Shown here: piece by piece, positions 1 through 9,375 of the stretch | How the letters are laid out: each line of letters opens with the position of its first letter | Position numbering within the stretch: the stretch's first letter is position 1 | Assembly: GCF_014648175.1 (NCBI RefSeq) | Contig: NZ_BMQP01000004.1 | Coordinates: forward strand, 62,001 to 126,000 | DNA: 64,000 nt | Source: Planobispora rosea | Lineage (GTDB): Bacteria > Actinomycetota > Actinomycetes > Streptosporangiales > Streptosporangiaceae | Direction: 5' to 3' | Notes under the pieces: model-generated | Told to the model about the DNA's origin: nothing | Seen by the model: only the letters and a program-made list of their open reading frames with translations | The model's database searches: none | Program-made: the position numbers and the translations under genes

Positions 1-767
1 GTCACGAAGGTGGTGCTGAACCGGACGGCGGCCCAGACCGTCACCGTCACCAGCAGGAACGCCAGGGGCAGGTCGTGCATGAGCCGGAACGTCACGGCGT
101 ACGCCACCACCGACACCGTCAGCAGGAGGAAGAGCTCCGCGATCCTCCGGCCCGGCACGCGCCCCAGCGCGTCCCGGACCGCCCGCCGGCCGGGCCGCGG
201 CCGGTCGCGGGGCCGCGGCGCGCGCAGCCGCCCCAGGCGCAGGCAGAGCGCGGTGATCATCACGATGCTCACGAGGTTGCGCGCCATCCACACCGTGCCG
301 CCCAGCGACGACCACTGGCCGGTGACCGTCCCCAGCGCGGCGGAGCCGACCAGCGCGCCGAGCAGCGCGCCGGCGAGCGAGGCCGCCAGCAGCCCCCACA
401 GATGCCGCACCCGGTCGAAGCTCCCCAGTCCCGGGGCGTTCCACAGGTCGGGGCACAACCGGGCGAAGACCCGCAGGAACACCAGCGACTGTCCCAGGTT
501 CGCCGCGGTGAAAGCGGCGCTGAGCCACGGAGAGGCCCCGGTCATCAGGTTGACCGTGAAAGCGGCCGCCGCCAGCATCAGCGCGTCCAGCCACCTGGAC
601 CGTTCGTGCCGCTGCACCAGCAACCACACCGTCCCCACGCCGGCCGCCGGCCACATCAGCCCCAGGACCGTCCCGCCGACCATGTCCAGACGCCCGACCA
701 CCAGCGCCGCGCCGTACAGCAGGGTGAACGCCACCGTACGGCGCAGCACCGCGCCGCCCGGCGTCAC
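1..767 (-). CDS. MASE1-domain membrane sensor, 3' end outside window
   Basis: Only the first 255 codons are visible; the gene runs off the left edge. They form a multi-pass hydrophobic region of roughly eight segments. The run WPAAGVGTVWLL (residues 39-50) and the closing WAAVRFSTTF (from residue 245) resemble the MASE1 sensory domain. In known proteins MASE1 sits at the N-terminus of diguanylate cyclases/phosphodiesterases, histidine kinases and phosphatases. The output domain lies beyond the window, so the signalling output cannot be named. GTG at 767 is taken as start because an in-frame TGA at 771-773 is only one codon upstream. The ribosome-binding site is weak (GGCGGG). There is no stop codon in frame to base 1, and codon use fits a real gene. 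The MASE1 assignment is by eye and could be another multi-pass sensor. Confidence 0.7.
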   Translation of the reverse strand, partial: MTPGGAVLRRTVAFTLLYGAALVVGRLDMVGGTVLGLMWPAAGVGTVWLLVQRHERSRWLDALMLAAAAFTVNLMTGASPWLSAAFTAANLGQSLVFLRVFARLCPDLWNAPGLGSFDRVRHLWGLLAASLAGALLGALVGSAALGTVTGQWSSLGGTVWMARNLVSIVMITALCLRLGRLRAPRPRDRPRPGRRAVRDALGRVPGRRIAELFLLLTVSVVAYAVTFRLMHDLPLAFLLVTVTVWAAVRFSTTFV

Positions 768-797
768 CGCTCACCCGCCGCGCCGGGGCCGGCGAGT

Positions 798-833
798 TCC
801 ACGGGCTCCACGGGCTCCACGGGCTCCACGGGC
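798..833. repeat. Four tandem copies of a 9-bp unit
   Basis: The unit tccacgggc is repeated exactly four times in a row at 798-833. It lies in the stretch just upstream of the MASE1 gene start. It would be prone to slippage. Any function is unknown. Confidence 0.85.
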
Positions 834-980
834 CGGCAGGCGGGCCGGGCACCGCGATGGGGACGGCGGGCGGCTCTCCACGGCGTCACAGGCGTCCCTT
901 CTGCGGATGGACCGTACGGCAACGGCGCCCGGACGCCCGTGCGAGGGCGCGCCGCTGCTCCCGGCACCGCTCAGAGGCCA

Positions 981-1033
981 AAAAATAGCCCAGCGCCGCC
1001 GGTCACCCCGGGGACGACACGGGGTGACGGCGG
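981..1033 (-). terminator. Candidate intrinsic terminator downstream of the 208-aa membrane protein gene
   Basis: Bases 996-1010 and 1020-1033 are complementary (ccgccggtcaccccg with cggggtgacggcgg, one bulge). Read on the minus strand the hairpin is followed about a dozen bases later by a run of six T (981-986). It lies about 135 bases past the stop at 1169. The distance between stem and T run makes it a moderate candidate. Confidence 0.45.
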
Positions 1034-1168
1034 TTACCAGACGATCCGCAGAGGGCTTTGAGGCGCTCCACGGCTTCCCGGCGGAGCACCCCGTTCATCG
1101 GAGGGCCGGGCCCCGGGCCGGTCCGCTTCCGGACGGCTTCCCCGTTTCCCGGGGGCCGGGGGCGCGGG

Positions 1169-1795
1169 TCAGTCCACCAGGCGTTTCTGGACCGCGAAGC
1201 CGAGGCTGTCGACCGCCACCTGCGGGTGGGTCAGGTCCACCCGCCCTCCGGCCCCCACCGGGGCGACCCAGCTCACGGTGACGTAGTGTCCCAGCGCCCG
1301 GGCCTGGGCCCGGCTCCGGGAGGCGTCGAACCCCTCGGGGGTGCCGGGCGCGGACCGGACGAACCCGCCGGACCTCAAAGCGGCCACGAGTCTGTCGGCG
1401 GCGGCGGAGTCGGCCAGGTTGAAGATGAGGAACTGCCCGGAGATCCGCCCGTCCCGGGTCGCGTAGTGGGCGCGCAGGACCTGGGTGCATCCGGCGACGG
1501 CGGCCTCCGCGCTCCCCCACACGGCCTCGGCGCAGTCGGTCAGCGTCTCGGTGCCCCGGCGCTGCAGGGTGACGCCGCCGGAGGCCACCGACTCCGCGGG
1601 GAAGACCTCGGCGACGGTGAGCGGCTCGGGGTCGAGGTCCCGGGTGGCGATGGGGACGTAGTGGCCCGTGGTCGGCTCGCCGCGGAAGGTCGCCGCCCGC
1701 GGGGCCTCCTCGCCGCCCGTCAGCCACCAGGACGCCGCAGCCCCGGCGGCCACCAGGACGACGGCGGCGACGGCGACGGCGATCCACTTGCGCAT
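1169..1795 (-). CDS. Membrane-anchored protein of unknown function, paralogue of its neighbour
   Basis: 208 residues. A hydrophobic segment at about 4-26 (signal anchor or signal peptide) is followed by an outer domain. The domain contains DPEPLTVAEVF, a Cys pair (C88, C103) around an AVWG motif, a FLIFNLADS stretch and GHYVTVSW. The same order of motifs appears in the next gene upstream (1818-2864), so the two are tandem paralogues. I do not recognise the family. ATG at 1795 is followed directly by a normal membrane anchor (MRKWIAVAVAA). There is no clear Shine-Dalgarno, and the gap to the upstream gene is only 22 bases, so it is probably co-transcribed with it. The paired cysteines suggest a disulfide outside the membrane, which would fit the DsbA-like gene in the same group; that link is inference. 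Confidence 0.8.
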   Translation of the reverse strand: MRKWIAVAVAAVVLVAAGAAASWWLTGGEEAPRAATFRGEPTTGHYVPIATRDLDPEPLTVAEVFPAESVASGGVTLQRRGTETLTDCAEAVWGSAEAAVAGCTQVLRAHYATRDGRISGQFLIFNLADSAAADRLVAALRSGGFVRSAPGTPEGFDASRSRAQARALGHYVTVSWVAPVGAGGRVDLTHPQVAVDSLGFAVQKRLVD

Positions 1796-1817
1796 GGGAA
1801 CCGAGCCTACCGAGCCG

Positions 1818-2864
1818 TCACGGGGTCGGAGCGGCCGTCGGCGAAGCCGCGACGACGCGGCGGAACACGGCCTTCTCCGCGTCCCTGACGGCCAGGGCCA
1901 GGGAGACGAAGTCGTCCTTGGCGTCGGGTTCGGCGCCGTCGGTCCTGCCGATCCAGACCAGGCCCGCGTAGTGTCCCATCGCGTGGCCGCTGGCCTCGGT
2001 GTGCCCGCCCGGGGGGAACGCCGCCGTGGCCGACTCCAGGGCCAGCGGCCAGCCGCCCCGGTGCAGGGTCGTCAGGGACGCCACCAGCGCGTCGGCGGAG
2101 GCGGCGTCACGCAGGTTGAACAGGGTGTACTGGGCGACGTAGCGGCCGTCGGCGCTGGTGTAGACGCCCCGGGCGACCTGGCTGCACCCGCCCTGGGCGA
2201 GCTGGTCGGCCAGCTCCCGGCCCCACACCGCCGCCGCGCAGTCGGCTCCGGCGTCGGTGCCCGCCAGCTTCAGCGTGATCCGCCCCTCCTTCAGCGTCTT
2301 CTCCGCGAAGACCTCTTTCACCGTCAGCGGTTCGGGATCGGCCGTCCGCTGCGCGATCGGCGCGAACTGCTTCGGGGAGGGCCAGCCCCGGTAGGCGTCG
2401 GGCCGGGGCCGGGTGCCGATCGCCGAGGCCGCCTCCCGGTCGGGTGTGTAGTCGCCGCCGATGGAGGTGACGAACATCATGAACGCTGCCGCGGCGGCCA
2501 CCACCCCGGCCACCGTGCCGCCGGCCACGACCAGCAGCCGCTGCCGGCGGCTCAGGCCCCGCTCCTCCAGCCAGGAGAGGTCGCGCCCCTCCTCGCGGGG
2601 GTCACGGGGGGCGCGGCGCTTGCGGGACCTCGCGGAACGGGACCCCCGGGCGGCGGGACGCTCCCGCGGCGCAGGAGGAGGGCCCGAGGGGAGGCGGGGG
2701 TCGCCCGGCGGAGGACCCGCGGGGAGGCGGGGATCGCCCGGCGGCGGGCCCGGAGGCGCTCCGGCCTCGGCGGGAACGGGACGGTTCTGGGTCTCGGCCC
2801 CGGCGGGACGTTCCTGGGCCCCGGCCGTGGAACGGCGGCGCCTGCGGGCGGGGGTGGCGGTCAC
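1818..2864 (-). CDS. Single-pass membrane protein with Pro/Arg-rich inner tail and conserved outer domain
   Basis: 348 residues. The N-terminal ~100 residues are rich in Pro, Arg and Gly, with repeats of GPPPGDPRLP (about residues 39-62), and are probably disordered in the cytoplasm. A single hydrophobic segment follows at about 110-132. The outer domain is homologous to the 208-residue neighbour: DPEPLTVKEVF, a Cys pair around AAAVWG, YTLFNLRDA and GHYAGLVW. The function is unknown. GTG at 2864 overlaps the stop of the VIT-type gene by GTGA (2861-2864), which implies translational coupling and fixes the start. The layout (disordered tail, one membrane pass, outer domain) resembles actinobacterial sensing or anchoring proteins, but nothing visible names a ligand. 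Confidence 0.82.
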   Translation of the reverse strand: MTATPARRRRRSTAGAQERPAGAETQNRPVPAEAGAPPGPPPGDPRLPAGPPPGDPRLPSGPPPAPRERPAARGSRSARSRKRRAPRDPREEGRDLSWLEERGLSRRQRLLVVAGGTVAGVVAAAAAFMMFVTSIGGDYTPDREAASAIGTRPRPDAYRGWPSPKQFAPIAQRTADPEPLTVKEVFAEKTLKEGRITLKLAGTDAGADCAAAVWGRELADQLAQGGCSQVARGVYTSADGRYVAQYTLFNLRDAASADALVASLTTLHRGGWPLALESATAAFPPGGHTEASGHAMGHYAGLVWIGRTDGAEPDAKDDFVSLALAVRDAEKAVFRRVVAASPTAAPTP

Positions 2865-3580
2865 AGCGCGGTCTCTCCCAGGAGGTTGCCCAGGCCGAAG
2901 GTCAGGGCCGCGGCGGCGGCGCCCACGACGAGCTGGCGCAGCCCGCTGTACCACCAGCTGCGCGCGGTGACCCTGGACACCAGCGCGCCCGCTCCGAACA
3001 AGGCCAGGCACGACACGATCGCCGAGGCTACCAGGTCGGTGACGCCCAGCAGGTACGGCAGGAGCGGCAGGAGCGCGCCCACGCCGAAGGCCAGGAACGA
3101 GGAGACCGCCGCGGTCTTCGGCGAGGGCAGGTCGGCGGGGGTGACGCCGAGTTCGGCCTGGGCGTGCACCTCCAGGGCCTTGTTGGGGTTGCGCGAGATC
3201 TGCCGGGCCACCTCGGCGGCGAGGGCGGGCTCGACGCCCTGCGCCACGTACACCCCGGCGAGCTCCTCCTCCTCGGCCTCGGGGTGGCGCTGCAGCTCGC
3301 GGCGCTCGACGTCGATCTCGGCGAGGGCCAGCTCCCGCTGGCTGGCCACGGAGACGTACTCGCCTCCGGCCATGGAGAACGCGCCCGCCGCCAGCCCGGC
3401 CACCCCGGCCAGGGCGATGACCTTCGTGTCGTCGGTGCCTCCGGCGACCCCGGCGATGAGGGCGAAGTTCGAGACGAGCCCGTCCATCGCGCCGAACACC
3501 GAGGGCCGCAGCCAGCCACCGCTGACGTCCCGGTGCTCGTGATGGATCTCGGCGCGTTCCCGGGACCCCCCGGTGCTCAC
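2861..3580 (-). CDS. VIT1/CCC1-family iron or manganese transporter
   Basis: 239 residues. GAMDGLVSNFALIAGVAGG (about 30-48) and GAFSMAGGEYVSVASQREL (about 66-84) are typical first and second membrane segments of the VIT1/CCC1 family. A Glu-rich cytoplasmic stretch (EAEEEELAGVYVAQGVE) and three C-terminal membrane segments follow. Family members move Fe2+ or Mn2+ across a membrane; the Glu-rich loop binds the metal. Direction in bacteria is usually efflux or detoxification, and the exact metal cannot be read here. GTG at 3580 overlaps the lgt stop by GTGA (3577-3580), and the next gene starts in its own stop, so lgt, this gene and the Pro-rich membrane protein are coupled. Confidence 0.88.
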   Translation of the reverse strand: MSTGGSRERAEIHHEHRDVSGGWLRPSVFGAMDGLVSNFALIAGVAGGTDDTKVIALAGVAGLAAGAFSMAGGEYVSVASQRELALAEIDVERRELQRHPEAEEEELAGVYVAQGVEPALAAEVARQISRNPNKALEVHAQAELGVTPADLPSPKTAAVSSFLAFGVGALLPLLPYLLGVTDLVASAIVSCLALFGAGALVSRVTARSWWYSGLRQLVVGAAAAALTFGLGNLLGETAL

Positions 3581-4692
3581 GACGTGCCCTTCTCCCCCTC
3601 GGCGGTCGCGCTCACCCGCTGGGACTTGTCGTCCTCGCCGGCCACCGGGCCGCCCGTCTCGGGCTCGTCCGCCTGGTCCGCCGGATGCGCGGGGTCGGCG
3701 GGCTCGTCCGGGTCCTCGCTCACGGCTGCCGGGTCCGCGCCGTCCGCGTCCGCGCCGTCCGAACCCGTGGCCGTGGCGTCCGCGGTGTCCGAGCCCGTGG
3801 CCGCGGCGTTCTCGGCGTCGTCCCCGTCCTCGGAGCGCGAGGCGGTCATGACGGCCTTGTCGTCCCCGGGCACGGTGCCGAGCGACTCCTCGCCGGTCTT
3901 GTCGCGGGTCAGCACGTAGTAGGCGAGCGCGCCGATCAGCAGGACGATCGAGGTCCACTGGTTGAGCCGCAGGCCCAGGATCTCGTGGGCGGCGTCGACG
4001 CGCAGGCCCTCGATCCAGAACCGGCCGAGGGTGTAGCCCGCGACGTAGAGGGCGAACACGCGGCCGTGCCGCAGCGCGAACTTCCGGCCCGCCCAGATCA
4101 GCACGAACGCCAGGCCCAGGTCCCAGATCGACTCGTACAGGAACGTGGGGTGGTAGGTGTCCTCACCCGGGACCGTGCCCGGCCGGTCGGGGTCGATCTC
4201 CAGACCCCACGGCAGGTCGGTCGGGCTGCCGAACAGCTCCTGGTTGAAGTAGTTGCCCCAGCGGCCGATGGCCTGGGCCACCGCGATGCCGGGGGCGACG
4301 GTGTCGGCCACCGCGGACAGGGAGATCCCGCGGTTGCGGCAGCCGAACCACACGCCCAGTGCGCCGAGCGCGATGGCCCCCCAGATGCCCAGCCCGCCGT
4401 TCCAGATGAACAGCGCCTCGATGGGCCGGTTGGGCGCGTCCTCGCCGAAGTAGAGCTGCCAGTCGGTGATGACGTGGTACAGACGTCCGCCGACCAGGCC
4501 GAAGGGCACGGCCCAGACGGCGAGGTCCACGATGGTGCCCGGGGCGCCGCCCCGCGCCCGCCAGCGGCGTTCGCCGATGACGACGGCGGCGACGACGCCG
4601 AGCACGATGCACAGGGCGTAGGCCCGGATGGGGATGACGCCGAACAGCTGCCAGACCCCTTGGGACGGGCTGGGAATCGAGGCGAGGGGCAT
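3577..4692 (-). CDS. lgt: Prolipoprotein diacylglyceryl transferase
   Basis: 371 residues. Lgt transfers diacylglycerol from phosphatidylglycerol to the lipobox Cys of prelipoproteins, the first step of lipoprotein maturation in the cytoplasmic membrane. The signature GRWGNYFNQELFG is at 143-155, and GGLGIWG and YHPTFLYES are also present, among about seven membrane segments. After residue ~285 the protein carries a long acidic, Asp/Ala-rich cytoplasmic tail (about 80 residues) common in actinobacterial Lgt and absent from E. coli Lgt. ATG at 4692 gives the family-typical N-terminus. It lies 26 bases behind the DsbA-like gene and overlaps the VIT-type gene by 4 bases. The next enzyme of the pathway, lspA, is 55 kb away in the same window. 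Confidence 0.95.
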   Translation of the reverse strand: MPLASIPSPSQGVWQLFGVIPIRAYALCIVLGVVAAVVIGERRWRARGGAPGTIVDLAVWAVPFGLVGGRLYHVITDWQLYFGEDAPNRPIEALFIWNGGLGIWGAIALGALGVWFGCRNRGISLSAVADTVAPGIAVAQAIGRWGNYFNQELFGSPTDLPWGLEIDPDRPGTVPGEDTYHPTFLYESIWDLGLAFVLIWAGRKFALRHGRVFALYVAGYTLGRFWIEGLRVDAAHEILGLRLNQWTSIVLLIGALAYYVLTRDKTGEESLGTVPGDDKAVMTASRSEDGDDAENAAATGSDTADATATGSDGADADGADPAAVSEDPDEPADPAHPADQADEPETGGPVAGEDDKSQRVSATAEGEKGTS

Positions 4693-4718
4693 GTCAGGTG
4701 ACGTTACCGTGTCTCGGG

Positions 4719-5477
4719 CTACTTCGCGGCATCAAGCACCGCTTGGCGGAGCGCGGACGGGTTGAACGCCGTCCCCTGCTCCACGGCGGCGCCGTTGAGC
4801 TTCAGCGTCGGGGTGCCGTCGATCTGCGCCGCCTGCAGCGTCTTGTCGCTGTCGGCGAGATGGGCGGCGGCGTGCTGCTGGTTCTTCACGCAGGTGGCGA
4901 AGTTCGGGTCGGTGACCCCGGCGTCCTCGCCCCAGGCGACCAGGTCGTCGATCGCGAAGCCCTCGGCGTCCTCCGGCGGCTGCTCCTTGAACAGCCTGTC
5001 GTGGAAGGTCATCCAGGCGGGGCCGGCGGGCACGCAGCGGGCCGCCGCCGCCGCCCGGACGGAGTTGGCGCGGGTGACGCCCTCGAACAGGTCCTGGGGG
5101 AAGATGGTGACGGTGTGGAAGACCACCTTGACCCTGCCCTCGGCCGCCAGGTTCTTCAGCGTGGCGGCGCTGGTCTCCTCCAGAGACTTGCACGCCGGGC
5201 ACTGGAAGTCCTCGTAGACGTCGACGACCGGCTTGTCCACCCCCGGCCTGGCCATCACGACCGTGCCGTCCGCGGCGCGGGTGATCGGCGCGAGCGCCGT
5301 GGTCGGCTGCTCGGACTGGCTGCTCTGCGCCGCGAACCACCAGCCCGCGCCGACGGCGCCGACGGCGACGACGGCCACGGTCACGATGGTCGCGATCCGC
5401 TTCTTGCGCTCCCTCTCGCGCTCGGCCTCGCGCTGCGCCTTCAGCCGCTGCCGGGCCTCTCTCGCCTCCTTGCCCAT
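4719..5477 (-). CDS. Membrane-anchored DsbA-like thioredoxin-fold protein
   Basis: 252 residues. A charged cytoplasmic N-terminus (EAREARQRLKAQREAERER, likely helical) leads to a membrane anchor at about 28-49. A periplasm-side thioredoxin/DsbA domain follows, with the redox motif CPAC at 93-96 in DVYEDFQCPAC and a cis-Pro loop (DGTPTLKLNG) near 217-226. Such proteins make or isomerise disulfides in exported proteins or feed cytochrome assembly. ATG at 5477 overlaps the stop of the MauE-like gene by one base (TGATG). That gene is the expected electron-relay partner, so the pair probably acts as one redox module. The start and family are well supported; substrates are unknown. Confidence 0.9.
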   Translation of the reverse strand: MGKEAREARQRLKAQREAERERERKKRIATIVTVAVVAVGAVGAGWWFAAQSSQSEQPTTALAPITRAADGTVVMARPGVDKPVVDVYEDFQCPACKSLEETSAATLKNLAAEGRVKVVFHTVTIFPQDLFEGVTRANSVRAAAAARCVPAGPAWMTFHDRLFKEQPPEDAEGFAIDDLVAWGEDAGVTDPNFATCVKNQQHAAAHLADSDKTLQAAQIDGTPTLKLNGAAVEQGTAFNPSALRQAVLDAAK

Positions 5478-6055
5478 CAGTCGTCCTCTCCTTCCCGGAG
5501 CTCTTCGTCGTCGCTCTCGGGATCGTCGTCGTGTCGGCCGGAGTCGCGGCCCGGGGTCAGCCCGAGGGCCGAGTCGAGCGCGAACCGTCCGGGCGGGAAC
5601 CAGGCGATGATCACGCCGAGCGCGAAGAGGCCGAAGTCCCGCAGGATGTCGATGAGATAGCTGGGTTCCTCTCCCGCCGCGAGCTGGCCGCCGCCGCCGA
5701 AGCAGCCGCAGTCGATCCGCAGGCCCCGTGCCCAGACGGAGGCGATGCCGATGACGAACGCCAGCATGAGGAGCGCCGAGGCGATGCCCGCCACGCGGGT
5801 GAGCAACCCGACGATCAGCAGGATCCCCACAACGATCTCCAGGATGGGCAGGCCGTAGCCCACCGCCGTGGCGACCGGATCGGGAAGCAGCTGGTACGCC
5901 TTGACCGCCTCGACCGAGAGCACCGGAGTGCCGATCTTCCCCCAGCCTGCGATGACTAAGACTCCGGCCAGGATCAGCCGCGAGACGGTCGTCACCCAGG
6001 GTAGCGCCGAACGCATCCTTGAGGGCCCAGGCGTGTAAGAAGTCACGACGGTCAT
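5477..6055 (-). CDS. MauE/DoxX-family redox membrane protein
   Basis: 192 residues with four hydrophobic segments (about 22-44, 66-86, 88-110, 135-155). A Cys pair lies in LRIDCGCFGGG (C116, C118). This fits MauE/DoxX-like proteins that pass electrons to membrane thioredoxin-fold partners. The C-terminal ~35 residues are acidic and hydrophilic. The downstream gene is such a partner and overlaps by one base. ATG at 6055 has a usable ribosome site (ATGGGAGACG before it). An internal ATG at codon 14 is a possible alternative start closer to the first membrane segment. The promoter probably lies in the 210-base gap toward trpA, where a 14-bp tandem repeat occurs. Confidence 0.85.
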   Translation of the reverse strand: MTVVTSYTPGPSRMRSALPWVTTVSRLILAGVLVIAGWGKIGTPVLSVEAVKAYQLLPDPVATAVGYGLPILEIVVGILLIVGLLTRVAGIASALLMLAFVIGIASVWARGLRIDCGCFGGGGQLAAGEEPSYLIDILRDFGLFALGVIIAWFPPGRFALDSALGLTPGRDSGRHDDDPESDDEELREGEDD

Positions 6056-6108
6056 CGTCTCCCATTCCCGACCCCGGCCGTGGCGGTTGCGCGCAGATGC
6101 GCCCGCGG

Positions 6109-6136
6109 CGGCTGAGGGAAACCGGCTGAGGGAAAC
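6109..6136. repeat. Two exact tandem copies of a 14-bp unit upstream of the redox operon
   Basis: The unit cggctgagggaaac occurs twice back to back (6109-6122, 6123-6136), between trpA and the MauE-like gene and about 55-80 bases before the latter's start. A direct repeat there could be a regulator site on the minus-strand promoter. No other evidence is visible. Confidence 0.6.
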
Positions 6137-6265
6137 CTCATCATGGGCTGGATAAGTGCTGAATAAGTCACCGGCCGGGCCGGCGTCCCGGACCGGCGCC
6201 GCATACGGCGGGCGCGGCCGTCCCGATGGGCGGCCGCACTCCGTACGGTACGGGAGACCGGGCGG

Positions 6266-7063
6266 TCAGGCGCGGCGGACGCCCGCCGCCAGCTCGGCGC
6301 CCAGCTCACGGACCGCTGCCAGGCCGGAGGCCTCGTCGGGTGCGTCCAGGAGGCGGCGGATGAACGCCGAGCCCACGATGACGCCGTCGGCGTAGCCGGC
6401 CACCTCCGCGGCCTGGGCTCCGGTGCCGACGCCCAGGCCCACGCAGACCGGCAGGTCCGTGTGCGCGCGGGTCCGCTCGACCAGGTCCTGCGCGCCCGAG
6501 CTGACCGACTCGCGGGCGCCGGTGACGCCCATCAGCGAGGCCGCGTAGACGAATCCGGTGCAGCAGTCGGCGACGGCCTGGATGCGCTCCCCGGTGGAGC
6601 TGGGGGCGACCAGGAAGACCGTGTCGATCCCGGCGCCGGCGCTGGCCTGCCGCCAGGGACCGGCCTCCTCCGGGGTCAGGTCCGGGGTGATGGTGCCCAC
6701 GCCGCCCGCGTTGGCCAGGTCACGGGCGAACCGCTCGGCCCCGTAGCGGTCGATCGGATTCCAGTAGGTCATGACCAGGGTGGCGGCGCCCGTCTTGGCC
6801 ACGCCCTCGACCGTGCGCAGCACGTCGGCGATGCGGGTGCCGTTGGTGAGCGCCCGGTGCACGGCGTCCTGGATCGTCGGCCCGTCCATGAGCGGGTCGG
6901 AGTACGGCAGGCCGATCTCGATCACGTCGCAGCCCGCCTCGACCATGGCGGTGGCGGCCGCGATCGCGCCGTCCTTGGTGGGGAATCCGGCGGGCAGGTA
7001 GCCGACGAGGGCGGCGCGCTCGTCCGCCTTCGCCTTGGCGAACACCGTCTGGAGAGTCGTCAT
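6266..7063 (-). CDS. trpA: Tryptophan synthase alpha chain
   Basis: 265 residues. The alpha subunit cleaves indole-3-glycerol phosphate to indole, which tunnels to the beta subunit. The catalytic acids fall at E49 and D60 in CDVIEIGLPYSDPLMDGPT, the same numbers as in the enterobacterial enzyme. The phosphate-binding loops GLGVGTG and DGVIVGSAF are near the C-terminus. ATG at 7063 begins MTTLQTVFAKAKA; the reading frame stays open upstream, but that part is not protein-like. The gene lies 73 bases after trpB and is last in the trp operon. The following 200 bases separate it from the redox operon. Confidence 0.96.
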   Translation of the reverse strand: MTTLQTVFAKAKADERAALVGYLPAGFPTKDGAIAAATAMVEAGCDVIEIGLPYSDPLMDGPTIQDAVHRALTNGTRIADVLRTVEGVAKTGAATLVMTYWNPIDRYGAERFARDLANAGGVGTITPDLTPEEAGPWRQASAGAGIDTVFLVAPSSTGERIQAVADCCTGFVYAASLMGVTGARESVSSGAQDLVERTRAHTDLPVCVGLGVGTGAQAAEVAGYADGVIVGSAFIRRLLDAPDEASGLAAVRELGAELAAGVRRA

Positions 7064-7136
7064 CGTGAGTTCCGTTGCGGTTCGGTGCCGCGGCCGTCCC
7101 CTCCGGCCGGCGGGCCGGAGGGGGCGCACGCTGCTG

Positions 7137-8386
<1,250 letters not shown>

Positions 8387-8390
<4 letters not shown>

Positions 8391-9196
8391 TGTCCCTCGG
8401 GTCGGGAGGCGGGATGGGCACCGGCGGTGACCAGGTCCACCACGGCGGCCCGGGGGTCCTTGCCGGTGACCAGGCTCTCGCCGACCAGGACGGCGTCGGC
8501 GCCGGCCCTGGCGTAGGCGAGCAGGTCGTGGGGGCCGCGCACACCCGATTCGGCGATCTTGATGATGCCCTCCGGGATCTTCGGGGCCAGCGCGGCGAAC
8601 ACCTCGCGGTCCACCTCGAGCGTCTTCAGGTTCCGCGCGTTGATCCCGATGATCTTCGCTCCGGCGTCGACCGCCCGGTCGAGCTCCTCGGCGGTGTGCA
8701 CCTCCACCAGCGGGGCCAGCCCGATCGACTCGGCCCGCTCGATGAGCGAGACCAGGGCGTTCTGCTCCAGCGCGGCCACGATCAGCAGCGCGAGGTCGGC
8801 GCCGTGGGCCCGGGCCTCCCACAGCTGGTAGGAGGTGACGATGAAGTCCTTGCGCAACACCGGGATGTCGACGACCGCGCGCACCGCGGCCAGGTCGTCC
8901 AGGCTGCCGCCGAAGCGGCGCCGCTCGGTCAGCACGCTGATGACGTGCGCGCCGCCCGCCTCGTAGTCGGCGGCCAGGGCGGCCGGGTCGGCGATGGCGG
9001 CCAGCGCGCCCTTGGACGGGCTGGAGCGCTTCACCTCGGCGATGACCGACACCTGGTCGCCGCCCAGCGCCTTGTAGACGTCACGGGGGGCGGGCGCGCG
9101 CTCGGCGCGCTCCTTCAGATCGGCGAGCGAGACGTTCCGCTGCCGGTCGGCCAGATCGGCGCGGACCCCCTCGATGATCTCGTCCAGAACGCTCAC
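8387..9196 (-). CDS. trpC: Indole-3-glycerol phosphate synthase
   Basis: 269 residues. It closes the ring of CdRP to indole-3-glycerol phosphate. [12 protein letters not shown] (52-63) carries the catalytic Lys and Glu, LRKDFIV the second Lys, and [13 protein letters not shown] and ESGV follow as expected for the TIM barrel. The protein is monofunctional; there is no fused TrpF, in line with PriA supplying that step in actinobacteria. GTG at 9196 has an excellent GAGGAGG site four bases upstream. That site lies inside a 26-codon mini-ORF whose stop overlaps this start (GTGA, 9193-9196). Confidence 0.96.
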
Positions 9197-9273
9197 TTGG
9201 CCTCCTCGTGAAGCTCGTCGATCAAGTTCGCGGACACCGCTGCGCCCGCGGTCCGCTCGCTCCGCTCACTCAC
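9193..9273 (-). CDS. Putative 26-aa coupled mini-ORF before trpC (VSERxERTxG type)
   Basis: This short frame begins GTG at 9273 after a GGGAGGG site nine bases upstream, encodes a 26-residue peptide starting [10 protein letters not shown], and ends with a TGA overlapping the trpC GTG. A second mini-ORF with the same opening (VSERRERTNG) and the same end overlap lies at 14660-14731 between two ABC genes. The shared start and the overlaps suggest either a real translated leader that couples translation or a dispersed intergenic sequence. It has no Trp codons, so it is not a classical trp leader. Expression is unproven. Confidence 0.4.
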   Translation of the reverse strand: MSERSERTAGAAVSANLIDELHEEAK

Positions 9274-9375
9274 GAGTCAGGTCCCTCCCGATCGATTGCC
9301 CTTGTCCCGCCGATGCTATCGGCCTGGATGAGGTCGCTCGGCCAGGGGGTGAGACATAGTGCCGCATATAGGGGC

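Larger units (their letters stand above)
768..1168. other. Gene-poor stretch of about 400 bases
   Basis: I see no convincing gene here. It holds a short tandem repeat (798-833) and a hairpin with a T run that suits a terminator for the minus-strand gene to its right. Short open frames exist, but their predicted products are low-complexity and lack any family signature. Confidence 0.6.

Noticed and set aside
764..967. 67-codon minus-strand frame ending at the MASE1 gene start
   Set aside because: Its product is mostly Pro/Arg/Gly plus the VEP units of the 9-bp repeat, with no recognisable features beyond the chance overlap.
9274..9375. A trp leader peptide with Trp codons before trpC
   Set aside because: No short frame with Trp codons and no terminator were found; only a small hairpin at 9309-9323 without a T run.
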